A stretch of DNA of 64,000 nucleotides from Enterococcus_D sp050529585 (GTDB taxonomy: Bacteria; Bacillota; Bacilli; Lactobacillales; Enterococcaceae). Position 1 is the first letter of the stretch. The number at the start of each line of letters is the position of its first letter. The stretch covers positions 806,001 through 870,000 of the forward strand of contig NZ_CP172882.1 in the NCBI RefSeq assembly GCF_050529585.1. Reading direction: 5' to 3'. The notes beneath the pieces are model-generated. The model was not told where the DNA came from, ran no database searches, and saw nothing but the letters and a program-made list of their open reading frames with translations. The position numbers were made by a program, and so were the translations under genes. Of the stretch, positions 6,387 through 16,247 are shown in pieces.

Positions 6387-9047
6387 TTGGCAAAAGAAAT
6401 GTATCAAAAAGAAATCTCAGAAATCATGGAAGAGGTCCAGAGTCGGCCAGAAGGTTTGACGCAGCAAGAAGCAACAAAACGACTTGAGAACGGTTTGAAT
6501 CAATTGAAAGAAGCACCGAAGAAGTCTAGTTGGGCCTTGTTTTTAGAAACATTCAAAGATGCGATGGTGATCGTGCTGCTGATCGTGGCAATCATTCAAA
6601 TGATCATGGGGGCACACGTTGAATCAATCGTTATTTTTGCAGTGTTGCTGCTGAATTCAGTGGTTAGTGTCATCCAAACCAAAAAAGCAGAAGGCTCGTT
6701 AGATGCACTAAAAAGTTTATCTGCACCTGATGCGACTGTGATTCGTGATGGCAAAGAACAAAGTGTTTTGGCAAAAGAATTGGTCGTCGGTGACATTGTG
6801 ATTTTGGAAGCTGGAGATTATGTCCCTGCTGATGGCCGGTTGATTGAAGAAGGTTCTTTGAAAGTGGATGAAGGGATGTTGACAGGAGAGTCGACACCGG
6901 CTGAAAAAGAACTTGGCATCATTGATCGGACAGCACCGATTGGCGATCGTGACAATATGGTCTTTAGTGGGACCATCGTGACCTATGGCCGTGGCCGATT
7001 TATCGTGACGGCTACCGGAAATGTGACGGAGATCGGTCAAGTCGCTGGTTTGTTGGAAAATACGGTTGAGCATAAGACGCCGTTACAACGTGGCCTTGAT
7101 TCATTTAGTAAGAAACTAAGTTTGGCAATATTGGTCCTATCCCTGATCATTCTTGGTGTCCAAGTGGCACGCTTGTTCTTAGGCGATGGCACTGGTGATA
7201 TGACGGAAGACTTGGTGAATGCCTTTATGTTTGCGGTAGCAGTAGCTGTCGCAGCTATTCCAGAAGCTTTGCAATCGATCGTGACGATCGTGTTGTCCAT
7301 CGGGACGAAACAAATGGCCAAACGCCATGCGATCATTCGTAAATTACCGGCGGTTGAAACGTTGGGTTCTACAAGTATTGTTTGTACAGATAAAACAGGT
7401 ACGCTGACCCAAAACAAGATGACAGTAGTTGATTATTACTTGCCCAATGGACAAACGGGAGAATTCTCGAATGACCCAGCAAATTGGACATTGCCTGAAA
7501 AACGGTTGATCGATATCAGTGTTTTGGCCAATGATGCGGCAATCAGTGAAGATGGCACCAAATTAGGTGATCCAACTGAGATTGCGTTTCTTGATTACAG
7601 TGAAACGTTGCAACAACCTTATCGCAGCATTCGTCAGCAATATCCGCGACTGCAAGAATTGCCTTTTGATTCTGATCGTAAATTGATGTCTACCCTTCAT
7701 GAGATCGATGGAGAGTCCTTGCTCTTGACCAAAGGCGGACCAGATATCGTTTTTGGCCGTAGTACGAAAGTGTTGATCGATGATCAAGTGGTCCCTTTGA
7801 CAGAAGACATCAAGGAAAAATTACAACATCAAAATGAAGAATTTTCAAAACGAGCGCTACGTGTTCTAGCCTTTGCTTATCGCCCGATGGGTGATGCCAA
7901 AGCACGCGAATTGACACTGGAAGATGAAGAGGAATTGATTCTAGTTGGCTTGATGGCGATGATCGATCCGCCGCGAAAAGAAGTGAAACAAGCGGTGGCA
8001 GATGCCAAAGCAGCAGGGATCAAAACAGTCATGATCACTGGTGACCATAAAACAACTGCGGTGGCGATCGCCCAAGAAATCGGGATTGCTGCTGATGGTG
8101 ATTTGGCATTGACTGGTACAGAGTTGGACAATTTGTCTGAGCCTGAGTTATCAGAGCAATTAGATAAGATTACTGTGTATGCCCGTGTCTCTCCAGAAAA
8201 TAAGATCCGTATCGTCCGCGCATGGCAAGATAAAGGCAAAATTTCTGCCATGACAGGTGATGGCGTCAATGATGCGCCAGCCTTGAAGCAAGCCGATATC
8301 GGGATTGCGATGGGCACCGGAACGGATGTCGCAAAAGATGCTGCCGCTATGGTCCTGACCGATGATAATTTCGCTTCGATCATTCGCGCTGTAGAAGTCG
8401 GACGGAATGTCTTTGACAATATCAAAAAGGCGATTTCTTATTTGTTTGCTGGAAATTTAGGTGCAATCATCGCGATTGTTTTTGCCTTGGTCATGGGTTG
8501 GGATAATCCATTCACTGCATTGCAATTGTTGTTCATCAACTTGGTCAATGATTCGCTGCCAGCAATCGCTTTGGGGATGGAAAAAGCAGAGCCGACGATT
8601 ATGGAACGAGCACCTCGTGATCCGAATGCCGGCATCTTTACTGGCAAAACATTGATTTCAGTTACTTATCGTGGTATCTTGATTGCCGCAGTCGTGATTT
8701 TAGCGCAATGGCTAGGGATGAATCAATCACCTGAACTTGGTGTAGCGATGGCATTCTCCACATTGATCTGGAGCCGAACATTACAAACATTGCCTGCCCG
8801 TTCAAATACAGAAACAGCATGGCAAGCGGGATTTTTTGCCAATAAAATGGTATGGTTGGCCATCGTGGTTTGTGGCGGGTTATACAGTATCACCTTGCTG
8901 CCTGGTATTCGCGAAGTATTTGCCATTCCAACGACCTTTACGTTGAATCATGTTGGTTTATCCATGGCGATGGCAGCTGGTGCAGTCTTATTGATGGAAA
9001 TCACCAAACTGATCATTATCGCTGTGCAAAATCGTAAAGGAAATTAA
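6387..9047 (+). CDS. P2-type cation-transporting ATPase, probable Mn2+/Ca2+ exporter
   Basis: This 886-aa P-type ATPase has an N-terminal cation-ATPase domain (1-70), the actuator loop TGES (166-169), the phosphorylation site DKTGTLT (Asp335), a nucleotide domain with KGGPD, the hinge TGDGVNDAPAL, and ten predicted membrane segments. The M4 motif is PEALQ (292-296) instead of the PEGLP of classical Ca2+ pumps, suggesting altered ion selectivity. The start is TTG, preceded by AAAGGGG. The upstream Mn-type riboswitch points to manganese (possibly also calcium) efflux when the cell is metal-replete, as described for yybP-ykoY-linked ATPases of lactococci and streptococci. It is monocistronic, ending at a strong terminator. 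Confidence 0.9.
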   Translation: MAKEMYQKEISEIMEEVQSRPEGLTQQEATKRLENGLNQLKEAPKKSSWALFLETFKDAMVIVLLIVAIIQMIMGAHVESIVIFAVLLLNSVVSVIQTKKAEGSLDALKSLSAPDATVIRDGKEQSVLAKELVVGDIVILEAGDYVPADGRLIEEGSLKVDEGMLTGESTPAEKELGIIDRTAPIGDRDNMVFSGTIVTYGRGRFIVTATGNVTEIGQVAGLLENTVEHKTPLQRGLDSFSKKLSLAILVLSLIILGVQVARLFLGDGTGDMTEDLVNAFMFAVAVAVAAIPEALQSIVTIVLSIGTKQMAKRHAIIRKLPAVETLGSTSIVCTDKTGTLTQNKMTVVDYYLPNGQTGEFSNDPANWTLPEKRLIDISVLANDAAISEDGTKLGDPTEIAFLDYSETLQQPYRSIRQQYPRLQELPFDSDRKLMSTLHEIDGESLLLTKGGPDIVFGRSTKVLIDDQVVPLTEDIKEKLQHQNEEFSKRALRVLAFAYRPMGDAKARELTLEDEEELILVGLMAMIDPPRKEVKQAVADAKAAGIKTVMITGDHKTTAVAIAQEIGIAADGDLALTGTELDNLSEPELSEQLDKITVYARVSPENKIRIVRAWQDKGKISAMTGDGVNDAPALKQADIGIAMGTGTDVAKDAAAMVLTDDNFASIIRAVEVGRNVFDNIKKAISYLFAGNLGAIIAIVFALVMGWDNPFTALQLLFINLVNDSLPAIALGMEKAEPTIMERAPRDPNAGIFTGKTLISVTYRGILIAAVVILAQWLGMNQSPELGVAMAFSTLIWSRTLQTLPARSNTETAWQAGFFANKMVWLAIVVCGGLYSITLLPGIREVFAIPTTFTLNHVGLSMAMAAGAVLLMEITKLIIIAVQNRKGN

Positions 9048-9082
9048 GCGCGAAAGTTCATCTGTACAATAAGATAAATTAC

Positions 9083-9129
9083 AAAAAACTACTTAGGAAC
9101 CGCCTGTTCATGGTCCTAAGTAGTTTTTT
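9083..9129. terminator. Bidirectional terminator
   Basis: Arms 9083-9098 and 9114-9129 (core ACTACTTAGGA/TCCTAAGTAGT) are flanked by A- and T-runs. It lies between the ATPase gene and the convergent transglutaminase gene. Confidence 0.85.
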
Positions 9130-9192
9130 TGTCTAGAGAAAAAGAATAAACAGTAAACAGTTTATCAGCAACTAGACTGTGTTTAGCGGGGG

Positions 9193-11343
9193 TCATTTTA
9201 TTTTCTTCAATTGACTGATCTGATCAGCGGTATGAAGCAGCAGCTGTTGATAGCCTTGCTCCTGGCTTTTGCCATATAAATAGGCGTCATAGGCAGCGGT
9301 CAATTGGATAAAACTGCCGTGGAACAGAGGATACATTACTTCTAAGCGCTGTGCATAATCTGTCAGTGTTTCGGCATCGTGGCGGTACAAGACCTGTGTT
9401 GTCTGTTTTAACAAAAGAGGATAAGCCTGTGTCAGGGGCGTTTGAGAAAAACGACAAATCAGCCAAATCCGAATACGAAAGAGTTTATGACGGTACAGAT
9501 AGATCAAACCCACCACAAGCAGACCGCCTAGCCAGATCACACTGTTGCGTAAAAGCTGTTTCACTTCAGTTGTCAGCCATGGCTCATTTTCTGCTTCTGT
9601 CGCACTAAGACTGCTGCTGGTCGTCGTTTCAGTCGTTGCGCTGCTGGTACTGCTTTGACTTGCTGCAACAGAACTTTCACTTGGGGTTGTTTCATCTGTA
9701 GTGGTATCCGTCTGCAATACTGGTCGATCTGGGTTTTGAAAGCTAGGTGTCGGTTCGAAAGGGACCCAACCGTAGCCTTCAAAAAATACTTCCACCCATG
9801 AATGGGCATTTTGGTTGCGTACGGTATACGTGGTCGTTCCTTCAGTAGTGACCGGATCACCAGGAGAAAAGCCCTTAGCCCAACGTGCAGGAATATCCAA
9901 CGTTCTCAGTAGAACTACCATCGCACTGGAGAAATTGTCGCAATAACCGACTTGGCTTTCAAATAGAAATTGATCCACATAATCTTGATCATCTTCAGGA
10001 TAGACAGCATCTGTTTTTGAATAGCGAAAATTGATGGTATTTTTTAAGTAGCTTTCGATGGCAGTGACTTGATCGAATAAAGTTGTTGCATCTGCGACGA
10101 TTGCATCAGCCAATGCAGGGATCCTTTCTGGAAGTGTCTCAGGCAGCTGGGTATAATCCACCGAAGTATCAGGCTGCTGCAAGGAGATGGCTTGCAGTTT
10201 TTCTGCCGTGTAGTCCGGCTGATCCCAAGTGATCGCCAATTGTGTCAACACTTCAGGGGCAATCAAATCGACTCTTCGTACTGAATCGTCTGCTTGCAGC
10301 CCTTGGGCACCGGCAGTTAAGTTCAATTGGCTGCGACCGTAAGGCAATGGGACATAATCGCCGTGATCCATGAAATCAATGAGGATATCTTCTGTCTCCT
10401 TATACAGTTGTTGGTATTGATCATCTGCGACCGTTAGTGACACTGGATCAGTTCGCACATCTTCCTGGCGGATCGTACTGATCCAGCCTTTTCCAGAATA
10501 AAAATCTTTGCTTTCAACACGCCAATAATGGCGGGTATTTTGTTGTGCCTCGAATAAAACAGTGGTGTCGTCTAATAATGGTCCACCCAATTGACGATCA
10601 TTTTCACTAAAGCCGGTTCGAGAACCGGAAGGGGTGCCATTTTCTTCAATAAATCGGTAAAATCCCGCCTGATTCAAATGTGTGCGGATCATCGCTGAAC
10701 GACTGACCAATTGATCTCTAAGGACGGTCCTTGGCAGATAGACCGCTACAAAAGTCAAGCAGGCCAGAACCAGTAGGACCATTGTCCATTCAGCCACCTT
10801 GCGCTTATCCCAGATCTGTATTTGCGCAATGATTGCTGAAGCCATGCCGCAGATCAAGATACCTGCAATATGCCACTTTAAATCAAAGCGATTGAATATG
10901 ACAACCGTCAGCAGATAAGTCAACATCATGGCATAGGTAAAAAAGAACCAGCGAAAAATGATGGGTAACATCGCCAAGAATAACACCCAAGTGACAATCA
11001 AGGTCACTGCCGCCAATTCAGTAATATACCCGACATCGCCGACAATGATTTCCCTGACTGCCCGTAAAAAGTCATACCCAAAGCGAATCAGCCAATCGAA
11101 CGAAAAACCGGTACCATAGGGAAATATGCGATATAGCACAATAAACCAGGCGACGAGTAACAAGGGCAGACTATAGCGCAATTTTGGCAAAATCACCAAT
11201 GACAAACAGATAAAACCAGCGTAAAGCAGCAATGTCGATTCGTTGCCCAAGTCGTAAACTGCCACAAAGGGCAAAATCATGAGAATCAAACTGATATAGG
11301 TCAATAACCCGATGAGACATTTTTTGATCAATGTACCGTTCAT
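9193..11343 (-). CDS. Transglutaminase-like membrane protein (DUF3488-type)
   Basis: The 716-aa protein has about 7 N-terminal membrane segments (to roughly residue 205), then an extracytoplasmic transglutaminase-core domain. The catalytic triad is visible: Cys in SQVGYCDNFSSA (about Cys468), His in NQNAHSWVEV (about His514) and an acidic residue in WVPFEPTPSF. A Ser/Thr-rich linker (about 555-590), another membrane segment (about 600-618) and a cytoplasmic tail follow. The start is ATG 11343, which overlaps the DUF58 stop codon as ATGA and has GAGGAGG upstream. In moxR-DUF58-transglutaminase operons this protein is thought to act in cell-surface protein processing or assembly. The substrate is unknown. 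Confidence 0.85.
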   Translation of the reverse strand: MNGTLIKKCLIGLLTYISLILMILPFVAVYDLGNESTLLLYAGFICLSLVILPKLRYSLPLLLVAWFIVLYRIFPYGTGFSFDWLIRFGYDFLRAVREIIVGDVGYITELAAVTLIVTWVLFLAMLPIIFRWFFFTYAMMLTYLLTVVIFNRFDLKWHIAGILICGMASAIIAQIQIWDKRKVAEWTMVLLVLACLTFVAVYLPRTVLRDQLVSRSAMIRTHLNQAGFYRFIEENGTPSGSRTGFSENDRQLGGPLLDDTTVLFEAQQNTRHYWRVESKDFYSGKGWISTIRQEDVRTDPVSLTVADDQYQQLYKETEDILIDFMDHGDYVPLPYGRSQLNLTAGAQGLQADDSVRRVDLIAPEVLTQLAITWDQPDYTAEKLQAISLQQPDTSVDYTQLPETLPERIPALADAIVADATTLFDQVTAIESYLKNTINFRYSKTDAVYPEDDQDYVDQFLFESQVGYCDNFSSAMVVLLRTLDIPARWAKGFSPGDPVTTEGTTTYTVRNQNAHSWVEVFFEGYGWVPFEPTPSFQNPDRPVLQTDTTTDETTPSESSVAASQSSTSSATTETTTSSSLSATEAENEPWLTTEVKQLLRNSVIWLGGLLVVGLIYLYRHKLFRIRIWLICRFSQTPLTQAYPLLLKQTTQVLYRHDAETLTDYAQRLEVMYPLFHGSFIQLTAAYDAYLYGKSQEQGYQQLLLHTADQISQLKKIK

Positions 11344-12380
11344 ATGTCCACCTCCTCTGCAATCTGACGATCCAAGTCTGCATAGGTCAAGAGTTGACAA
11401 CTGTTGTGATGCTGCAATTGCTCCATGTATCCATAGACTTGATCCGTAGCAGCAGGGGCAACCAGTAAAACATGCCTGCCAGAAAGCGGCGGAATGCCCG
11501 TAGGTAATTTGTCAAAAGGTGTGATCTGGGCATAAGCTAAGGCATCTGTTTGATAAGGGGAAGAAAGGCCTGAGCCAAACAACAGGATCTGGACAGTATG
11601 TTGTTTTTGCATCAGCTGATGCAGCGAATAAAATAGTGCCAAGGTTGCTTCAAAGGCCGCATCTGCTTCCCCCCAGAAAATCAAAACAAGGGCTTGTGTC
11701 TGCAGGTTTTCATGTTCGCGATAAACCAGTGCTTGCTGTTTGCTGGAAAGTTTCCAATCAATTTGTTTCAACGAATCTCCTGGTCGATAGGCACGAAACT
11801 GCTTGATCGTAAATGTTGGTTCGCCATATGTATACCGCTGCGTTTGTTCTGTGATCAGAGGCAGCAATGCCGTTGCCTCTGCCCGATAAGCGGGTAAGAC
11901 CAGCACGGATTGCGCAATCGTGATCGACCGTTTTTTGTAAATGAAGCCGAATAAATCATGGCTGCGTAAAGTCGCTGTAAAGGTATCATAGACGCCCCGC
12001 GTCGGTGGTACCCATTGGGCTTGTGTTCGAATAGATGCGCCACGGTAAAAAGATAATGTTTGTTGATGGAAACCATCGTCAAAAGACAGATAAAGTGCGA
12101 TAAAAGGGAAAAACAACGGACGATAGGAGAAAATTTCAATCGGCAGAGAAATCGTTGCACCTTGTTCGACCTGCAATGATTCCTCAATGGTGACTTGTAC
12201 TTTTTTCAAGGAAGGAAAAAGGCTCAAAAGATCAAAAAGCAAGATAAGTGTCAGCAAGAACCATAGGCTCCAGCCTGCATCGTTGTTGAAGATGAAACAA
12301 TAAGCCAGTAAAAGCAAATAAGCAATGGTCAAAACAAGTAGGCGTATGAGTCGTTTTGCAAGATGTGTATCCATAATCAT
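11340..12380 (-). CDS. DUF58 domain protein
   Basis: This 346-aa protein has two N-terminal membrane helices (about 12-50), a beta-rich region, then the DUF58 signature FRAYRPGDSLKQIDWK followed by YREHE (around residues 195-225) and a von-Willebrand-A-like C-terminal domain. It overlaps MoxR upstream and the transglutaminase downstream by 4 nt each (ATGA), so the three are translationally coupled. MoxR ATPases plus VWA-type DUF58 partners act as chaperone-like complexes for assembling membrane or exported proteins. An internal ATG two codons later is an alternative start. Confidence 0.85.
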   Translation of the reverse strand: MIMDTHLAKRLIRLLVLTIAYLLLLAYCFIFNNDAGWSLWFLLTLILLFDLLSLFPSLKKVQVTIEESLQVEQGATISLPIEIFSYRPLFFPFIALYLSFDDGFHQQTLSFYRGASIRTQAQWVPPTRGVYDTFTATLRSHDLFGFIYKKRSITIAQSVLVLPAYRAEATALLPLITEQTQRYTYGEPTFTIKQFRAYRPGDSLKQIDWKLSSKQQALVYREHENLQTQALVLIFWGEADAAFEATLALFYSLHQLMQKQHTVQILLFGSGLSSPYQTDALAYAQITPFDKLPTGIPPLSGRHVLLVAPAATDQVYGYMEQLQHHNSCQLLTYADLDRQIAEEVDI

Positions 12381-13315
12381 TTCCTCGTTGGAACGGGTAC
12401 CCGTTGAATCATTTGTTTCATCAGCTCGGCCAATGTTTCGTCATTGGCATGGATCCCGCCTTTGACCAACAAACGATGCCCAAAAACGGCCGGCAATATC
12501 CGCTGCAAATCTTGCGGTGTCACATACGTACGACCTTCAGTCAGTGCCAAGGCTTTCGCGCCTTTCAAAAATGCGATCCCTCCACGAGGACTGATGCCCA
12601 ATTCAATGCCATTATGTTGACGGCTAGCTTGCACCAGTTGCAAGGCATATCGCGCCACTTGTTCATCGACGTAGACATCATTTACTAAGGATTTGAGTGT
12701 TGTTAGTTCTTCGGCATGTAAAATCGTTTGGATTTGATCTAAACTTTGTTGGCGTTGGCCGGTCAAGAGGTCCAATTCATCTTGGAAATCTGGATACCCG
12801 ATATGCAGCCGAAACAAAAAGCGGTCCAATTGGGCTTCTGGTAATGGATAGGTTCCTTCATATTCATTGGGATTTTGTGTCGCCAGCACAAAAAAATGCG
12901 GACTAAGCGGATACGTTTGATTGTCGATGGTCACATGATTCTCAGACATGGCTTCTAACAAGGAGGCTTGGGTTCTAGGTGTCGTACGGTTGATCTCATC
13001 TGCAAGTAAAACAGAGGTGAAAATCGGCCCCGGCCGAAATTCAAATTGTTGGCTTTGGGCATTGAAAATAGACACACCCAGAATATCATTCGGCAATAGA
13101 TCCGGTGTAAATTGGACCCGTTTGTAATCACTTTGGATCGCTTTGGCCAATGATTTGACCAGCATCGTTTTACCAACACCGGGAATGTCTTCAAATAAAA
13201 CGTGTCCGCCAGCCAGTAAAGCGGCCACGGTCAACTGGATAACATCATGCTTGCCCAGAATCACCTTTTCGACTTCAGCGATCAAGGCATTGATTTTTTG
13301 TAATTCAGCGGTCAT
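12377..13315 (-). CDS. MoxR-family AAA+ ATPase
   Basis: This 312-aa cytoplasmic AAA+ ATPase of the AAA_3 family has Walker A GVGKT (46-50), Walker B LLADEIN (103-109) followed by RTTPRTQASLLEAM, sensor I ATQNP (145-149) and sensor-2 ISPRGG near residue 245. AAGGAGG is 7 nt before the ATG. First gene of the moxR-DUF58-transglutaminase operon. It should power conformational work on the DUF58 partner. Confidence 0.92.
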   Translation of the reverse strand: MTAELQKINALIAEVEKVILGKHDVIQLTVAALLAGGHVLFEDIPGVGKTMLVKSLAKAIQSDYKRVQFTPDLLPNDILGVSIFNAQSQQFEFRPGPIFTSVLLADEINRTTPRTQASLLEAMSENHVTIDNQTYPLSPHFFVLATQNPNEYEGTYPLPEAQLDRFLFRLHIGYPDFQDELDLLTGQRQQSLDQIQTILHAEELTTLKSLVNDVYVDEQVARYALQLVQASRQHNGIELGISPRGGIAFLKGAKALALTEGRTYVTPQDLQRILPAVFGHRLLVKGGIHANDETLAELMKQMIQRVPVPTRK

Positions 13316-13397
13316 AGAACAACCTCCTTGCAGGCTTTTCTTTTATTGTATCGGTTTTCAAAAGCTTACGCAATTTTCTTGCAAGAGAATGATCGAT

Positions 13398-15236
13398 TCA
13401 TTTGAGGTGATCATTCATGTAGATATGTGCAGCCATTTGATCCGCTTGCCGCAAGTTCCAAGCATCAGTGCCAGGCTGCGCCGTTGCGGCAGTCAGCCAA
13501 TGGATGCCTTCAGTCGGAATGCCAAAGCAATAGAGTCCTTCTTGCGGTCGACCCTGTTGATCCAAACAAAGGTTGGTAAGCGGATCAATTGCGATGGCGC
13601 CAGTATGGAAATCTGCGGTATCGTGCATGTGTAAAAGATGCGGATGTATCAACCGTTGCGTCAGCAAGTTGCTGATCAATGGGTTGGCAGTGGCTTCCAC
13701 AGCTGTTGTGGGAATTCTAGCTTCCATCATTTGTGTTGCGCGAAAGCGCTTCTCTGGAAATTGTTTGGAATAAGTGACGAAAACATCGCTTGTTTCAACG
13801 GTCATTTCAGGTCCCAGTAACGTCACGATCCCAGCCTCTATCAAGGCAATCAGTTCTCGTGTCCGTTGCAAAGGGGGACCAATGGATAAAAAACTATTTA
13901 GTGGTACAAATGACTGCCAAAATAGTTCTTTCAAATCTTGTGACGAGAGCAAATGATTCGCCAAAATCACCCGCAATGGTTCTCGCAGATCTTTCAATAC
14001 TTCTAAAGCACTGCTGACTGGCCCAGACAAATTACCCAATGACGCTTCCTCTAAGTCCCATTTTAAGTAATCAAGCAAAAAATCTTGCGGGGATTGTTCA
14101 GAAGACTTTTTGGTAAATGGCTGTTTGAAGAAGGACCAATCCCATTCAGCAGTGGTTGGGATGGCAAAATCATGGACAACAGATAGCTGCCCATCCTGTT
14201 GGATAAAGGCATCTGTAAAGGCGTGTACCTCTGCTGATGCTCGATGCATCACGGTGCTGAGATACTGTTGGTAGTAAACCAATTCGACTTCTTTAGCCAA
14301 ATAATAAAAGACGATTTCTGCTGCTGCCTGTTTATTGTTGAGCCATGCTGCGATTCTATGTTCCGTCAAAAAGTGCGGCTGCCGTTGCTGCGTAGGGCGC
14401 TTTTGGTTTTTTCCTCGTGGATGATAGGGTACACCGCGATGAGAACCGGCAATGATCAATGGCTCTTGACCGGATGGTCGATAGCGGTACTGGCCGTTTA
14501 CTTCAAGAAATTGTCCACCCCGCCCTGTTGTCAGTAAGGTCACATAATCAAAGAAAGCCAAACCCAACCCGCGCAAAATCAATGGTTTCTGGGCTGCAAC
14601 TTTTGTGAAATCAACATCTGCTGCATTCGCTGGCGGTGTATAAAATAGTTGATTTTGTTGTGCGAACGCCGCTAGCTCAGCCTCTAGTACAGATAAGCGA
14701 GCGGCACTATGTCCGGTTGCCAAAACGACTTGGTCTGCTGGCCAAGCATTATCCGCTGTTTTGACACAATAACCCGCTGTTTCTTTTGTGACGGATAATA
14801 CCTCAGCTTGGACATAGGTCAGTTCAATGAAAGAAGGGCAGTGTTTTGCTAATTGATGATAAAACCATTGCTGGTACAATCCGTAGAGCGCGCGCGAACA
14901 ATGGCCATCAGGATCGATAGTGTCAAATGATGCCAACAACCACGGCGCGTGTTGTTGGGCAAATGCTTTTCCACTTGTGATTGCCCATTCATAAAGGGTC
15001 GGTCCTTTCACCACAGGTCCACCACTTGTTAAGGTATCATCTGTAAAAAGGGTCACCTGACTTGTGACTGAATTGATCAGCAAGTCTTGATTTTGGCCGG
15101 TACGCCAAACAGCCCCAGGAAGATAAGGGTCGATCAAAAGGATCGAAGAGGCCATCTGTTGTTTTTTTCCATGGGCAATCAGCCGCTCGCAGAGAGACAA
15201 TCCCCGAGGGCCGGCCCCGATAATGACGATTTGCAA
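13398..15236 (-). CDS. FAD/NAD(P)-binding protein (PF13454-type)
   Basis: This 612-aa predicted cytoplasmic flavoprotein begins with a Rossmann FAD motif IIGAGPRGLSLCERL (residues 4-18), followed by LLIDPYLPGAVWRTGQ. A second dinucleotide region is near VVLATGHSAARLS (about 170-183). The family is often called FAD-NAD(P)-binding or HI0933-unrelated NAD_binding_9, with unknown substrates, sometimes near amino-acid or siderophore N-hydroxylases. It lies 80 nt upstream of moxR on the same strand, but moxR has its own ribosome site and the link is unclear. Confidence 0.72.
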   Translation of the reverse strand: MQIVIIGAGPRGLSLCERLIAHGKKQQMASSILLIDPYLPGAVWRTGQNQDLLINSVTSQVTLFTDDTLTSGGPVVKGPTLYEWAITSGKAFAQQHAPWLLASFDTIDPDGHCSRALYGLYQQWFYHQLAKHCPSFIELTYVQAEVLSVTKETAGYCVKTADNAWPADQVVLATGHSAARLSVLEAELAAFAQQNQLFYTPPANAADVDFTKVAAQKPLILRGLGLAFFDYVTLLTTGRGGQFLEVNGQYRYRPSGQEPLIIAGSHRGVPYHPRGKNQKRPTQQRQPHFLTEHRIAAWLNNKQAAAEIVFYYLAKEVELVYYQQYLSTVMHRASAEVHAFTDAFIQQDGQLSVVHDFAIPTTAEWDWSFFKQPFTKKSSEQSPQDFLLDYLKWDLEEASLGNLSGPVSSALEVLKDLREPLRVILANHLLSSQDLKELFWQSFVPLNSFLSIGPPLQRTRELIALIEAGIVTLLGPEMTVETSDVFVTYSKQFPEKRFRATQMMEARIPTTAVEATANPLISNLLTQRLIHPHLLHMHDTADFHTGAIAIDPLTNLCLDQQGRPQEGLYCFGIPTEGIHWLTAATAQPGTDAWNLRQADQMAAHIYMNDHLK

Positions 15237-15395
15237 GGTAAGACACCACCATTCTTTTTAACGTGATTGCGTTAAGTATAGCGAGGGGGAGCGTCAAAGT
15301 AAAGAAGGATGGACAAGCTTCCTTGACCGTTGGATGTAGAAAAAGTATGCTTAAAGTATATCAATGAAGTGGAAGCTGCAGAGAGGATTTGGAGA

Positions 15396-16196
15396 ATGAT
15401 CAAATTAGTGATTACAGATTTAGATGGTACGTTTTTAAATAGTGAGGGAAGTTTTGATTATGCCTATTATCAACAAGTCAGTCAAAAAATGAAAGCTGCC
15501 GGTATGTCTTTTGCAGCATGTACAGGAAAACAGTGCGAGCGGGTGGAAGAATTGTTCCAAACAGCTGCAGAGGATGTTTGGATTCTGGGGGATAGTGCAA
15601 CCCGCATCAAACATCAAGGCGAATATGTCTATGAATCGTTGTTGCCGAATCGGTTAGGATTAGAGATCATCGAAAGATTGGGGCAAATCGCCAATGATCA
15701 TGTCATTATTGCTTGCACGCCGACAGCAGCGTATATCCATGAATCAGTCAATGAAGGGGATGCTGCACGGGTTCGCGGTTCTTATCGGATTTTGGAAACG
15801 GTTGCTGCCTATAAAGACATCACAGATGATTTTGTGAAAATCACAGTGTACGATCCGAAGCTGCGCTGTTTTGAACACGTCAGCCAGCTAGATCGTTTTA
15901 GGAGCAAAGCGTATATCGTAGCATCGGAAGCAGCTTGGATCGATATCACCAATCAAGGTGTTCATAAAGGAACGACAGTGGCCCGCTTACAAGAAATGCT
16001 GCACGTCGCACCAGAAGAGACCATGGTATTTGGAGACGGATTAAATGATCTGGAATTGATGGCAGCAGGACGGTATAGTTTTGCGATGCGCAATGCCTTT
16101 GACCAAGTCAAAGCTGCAGCGCAGTTTGTGACAAAATCAAATGATGAAAATGGTGTGCTGCAAACAATCGATTTATTTTTAGATCTGCAACAATAA
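15396..16196 (+). CDS. Cof-type HAD-family hydrolase
   Basis: This 266-aa sugar- or nucleotide-phosphate phosphatase of HAD subclass IIB has motif I DLDGTFLN (nucleophile Asp8), motif II near ACTGKQ, and motif IV GDGLNDLELMAAG. I chose ATG 15396 because GAGGA lies 8 nt upstream; a start 22 codons earlier is possible but lacks a ribosome site. It is divergent from the FAD protein and ends at a bidirectional terminator. The substrate is not deducible, though the neighbouring glycan locus suggests a sugar phosphate. Confidence 0.85.
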   Translation: MIKLVITDLDGTFLNSEGSFDYAYYQQVSQKMKAAGMSFAACTGKQCERVEELFQTAAEDVWILGDSATRIKHQGEYVYESLLPNRLGLEIIERLGQIANDHVIIACTPTAAYIHESVNEGDAARVRGSYRILETVAAYKDITDDFVKITVYDPKLRCFEHVSQLDRFRSKAYIVASEAAWIDITNQGVHKGTTVARLQEMLHVAPEETMVFGDGLNDLELMAAGRYSFAMRNAFDQVKAAAQFVTKSNDENGVLQTIDLFLDLQQ

Positions 16197-16200
16197 ATGA

Positions 16201-16236
16201 AACAGCAGAAACCTCTGACTGATGGTTTCTGCTGTT
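16201..16236. terminator. Terminator between the HAD and GH92 genes
   Basis: A 13-bp stem (16201-16213 with 16224-16236) with a 10-nt loop, followed by T-rich sequence. It probably serves both convergent genes. Confidence 0.8.
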
Positions 16237-16247
16237 TCTGCTTTTTA

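Noticed and set aside
7877..8425. A 182-codon frame on the minus strand inside the ATPase gene
   Set aside because: It is antisense to conserved P-type ATPase motifs, lacks a ribosome site and has low-complexity Ser/Thr/Ala composition typical of shadow frames.
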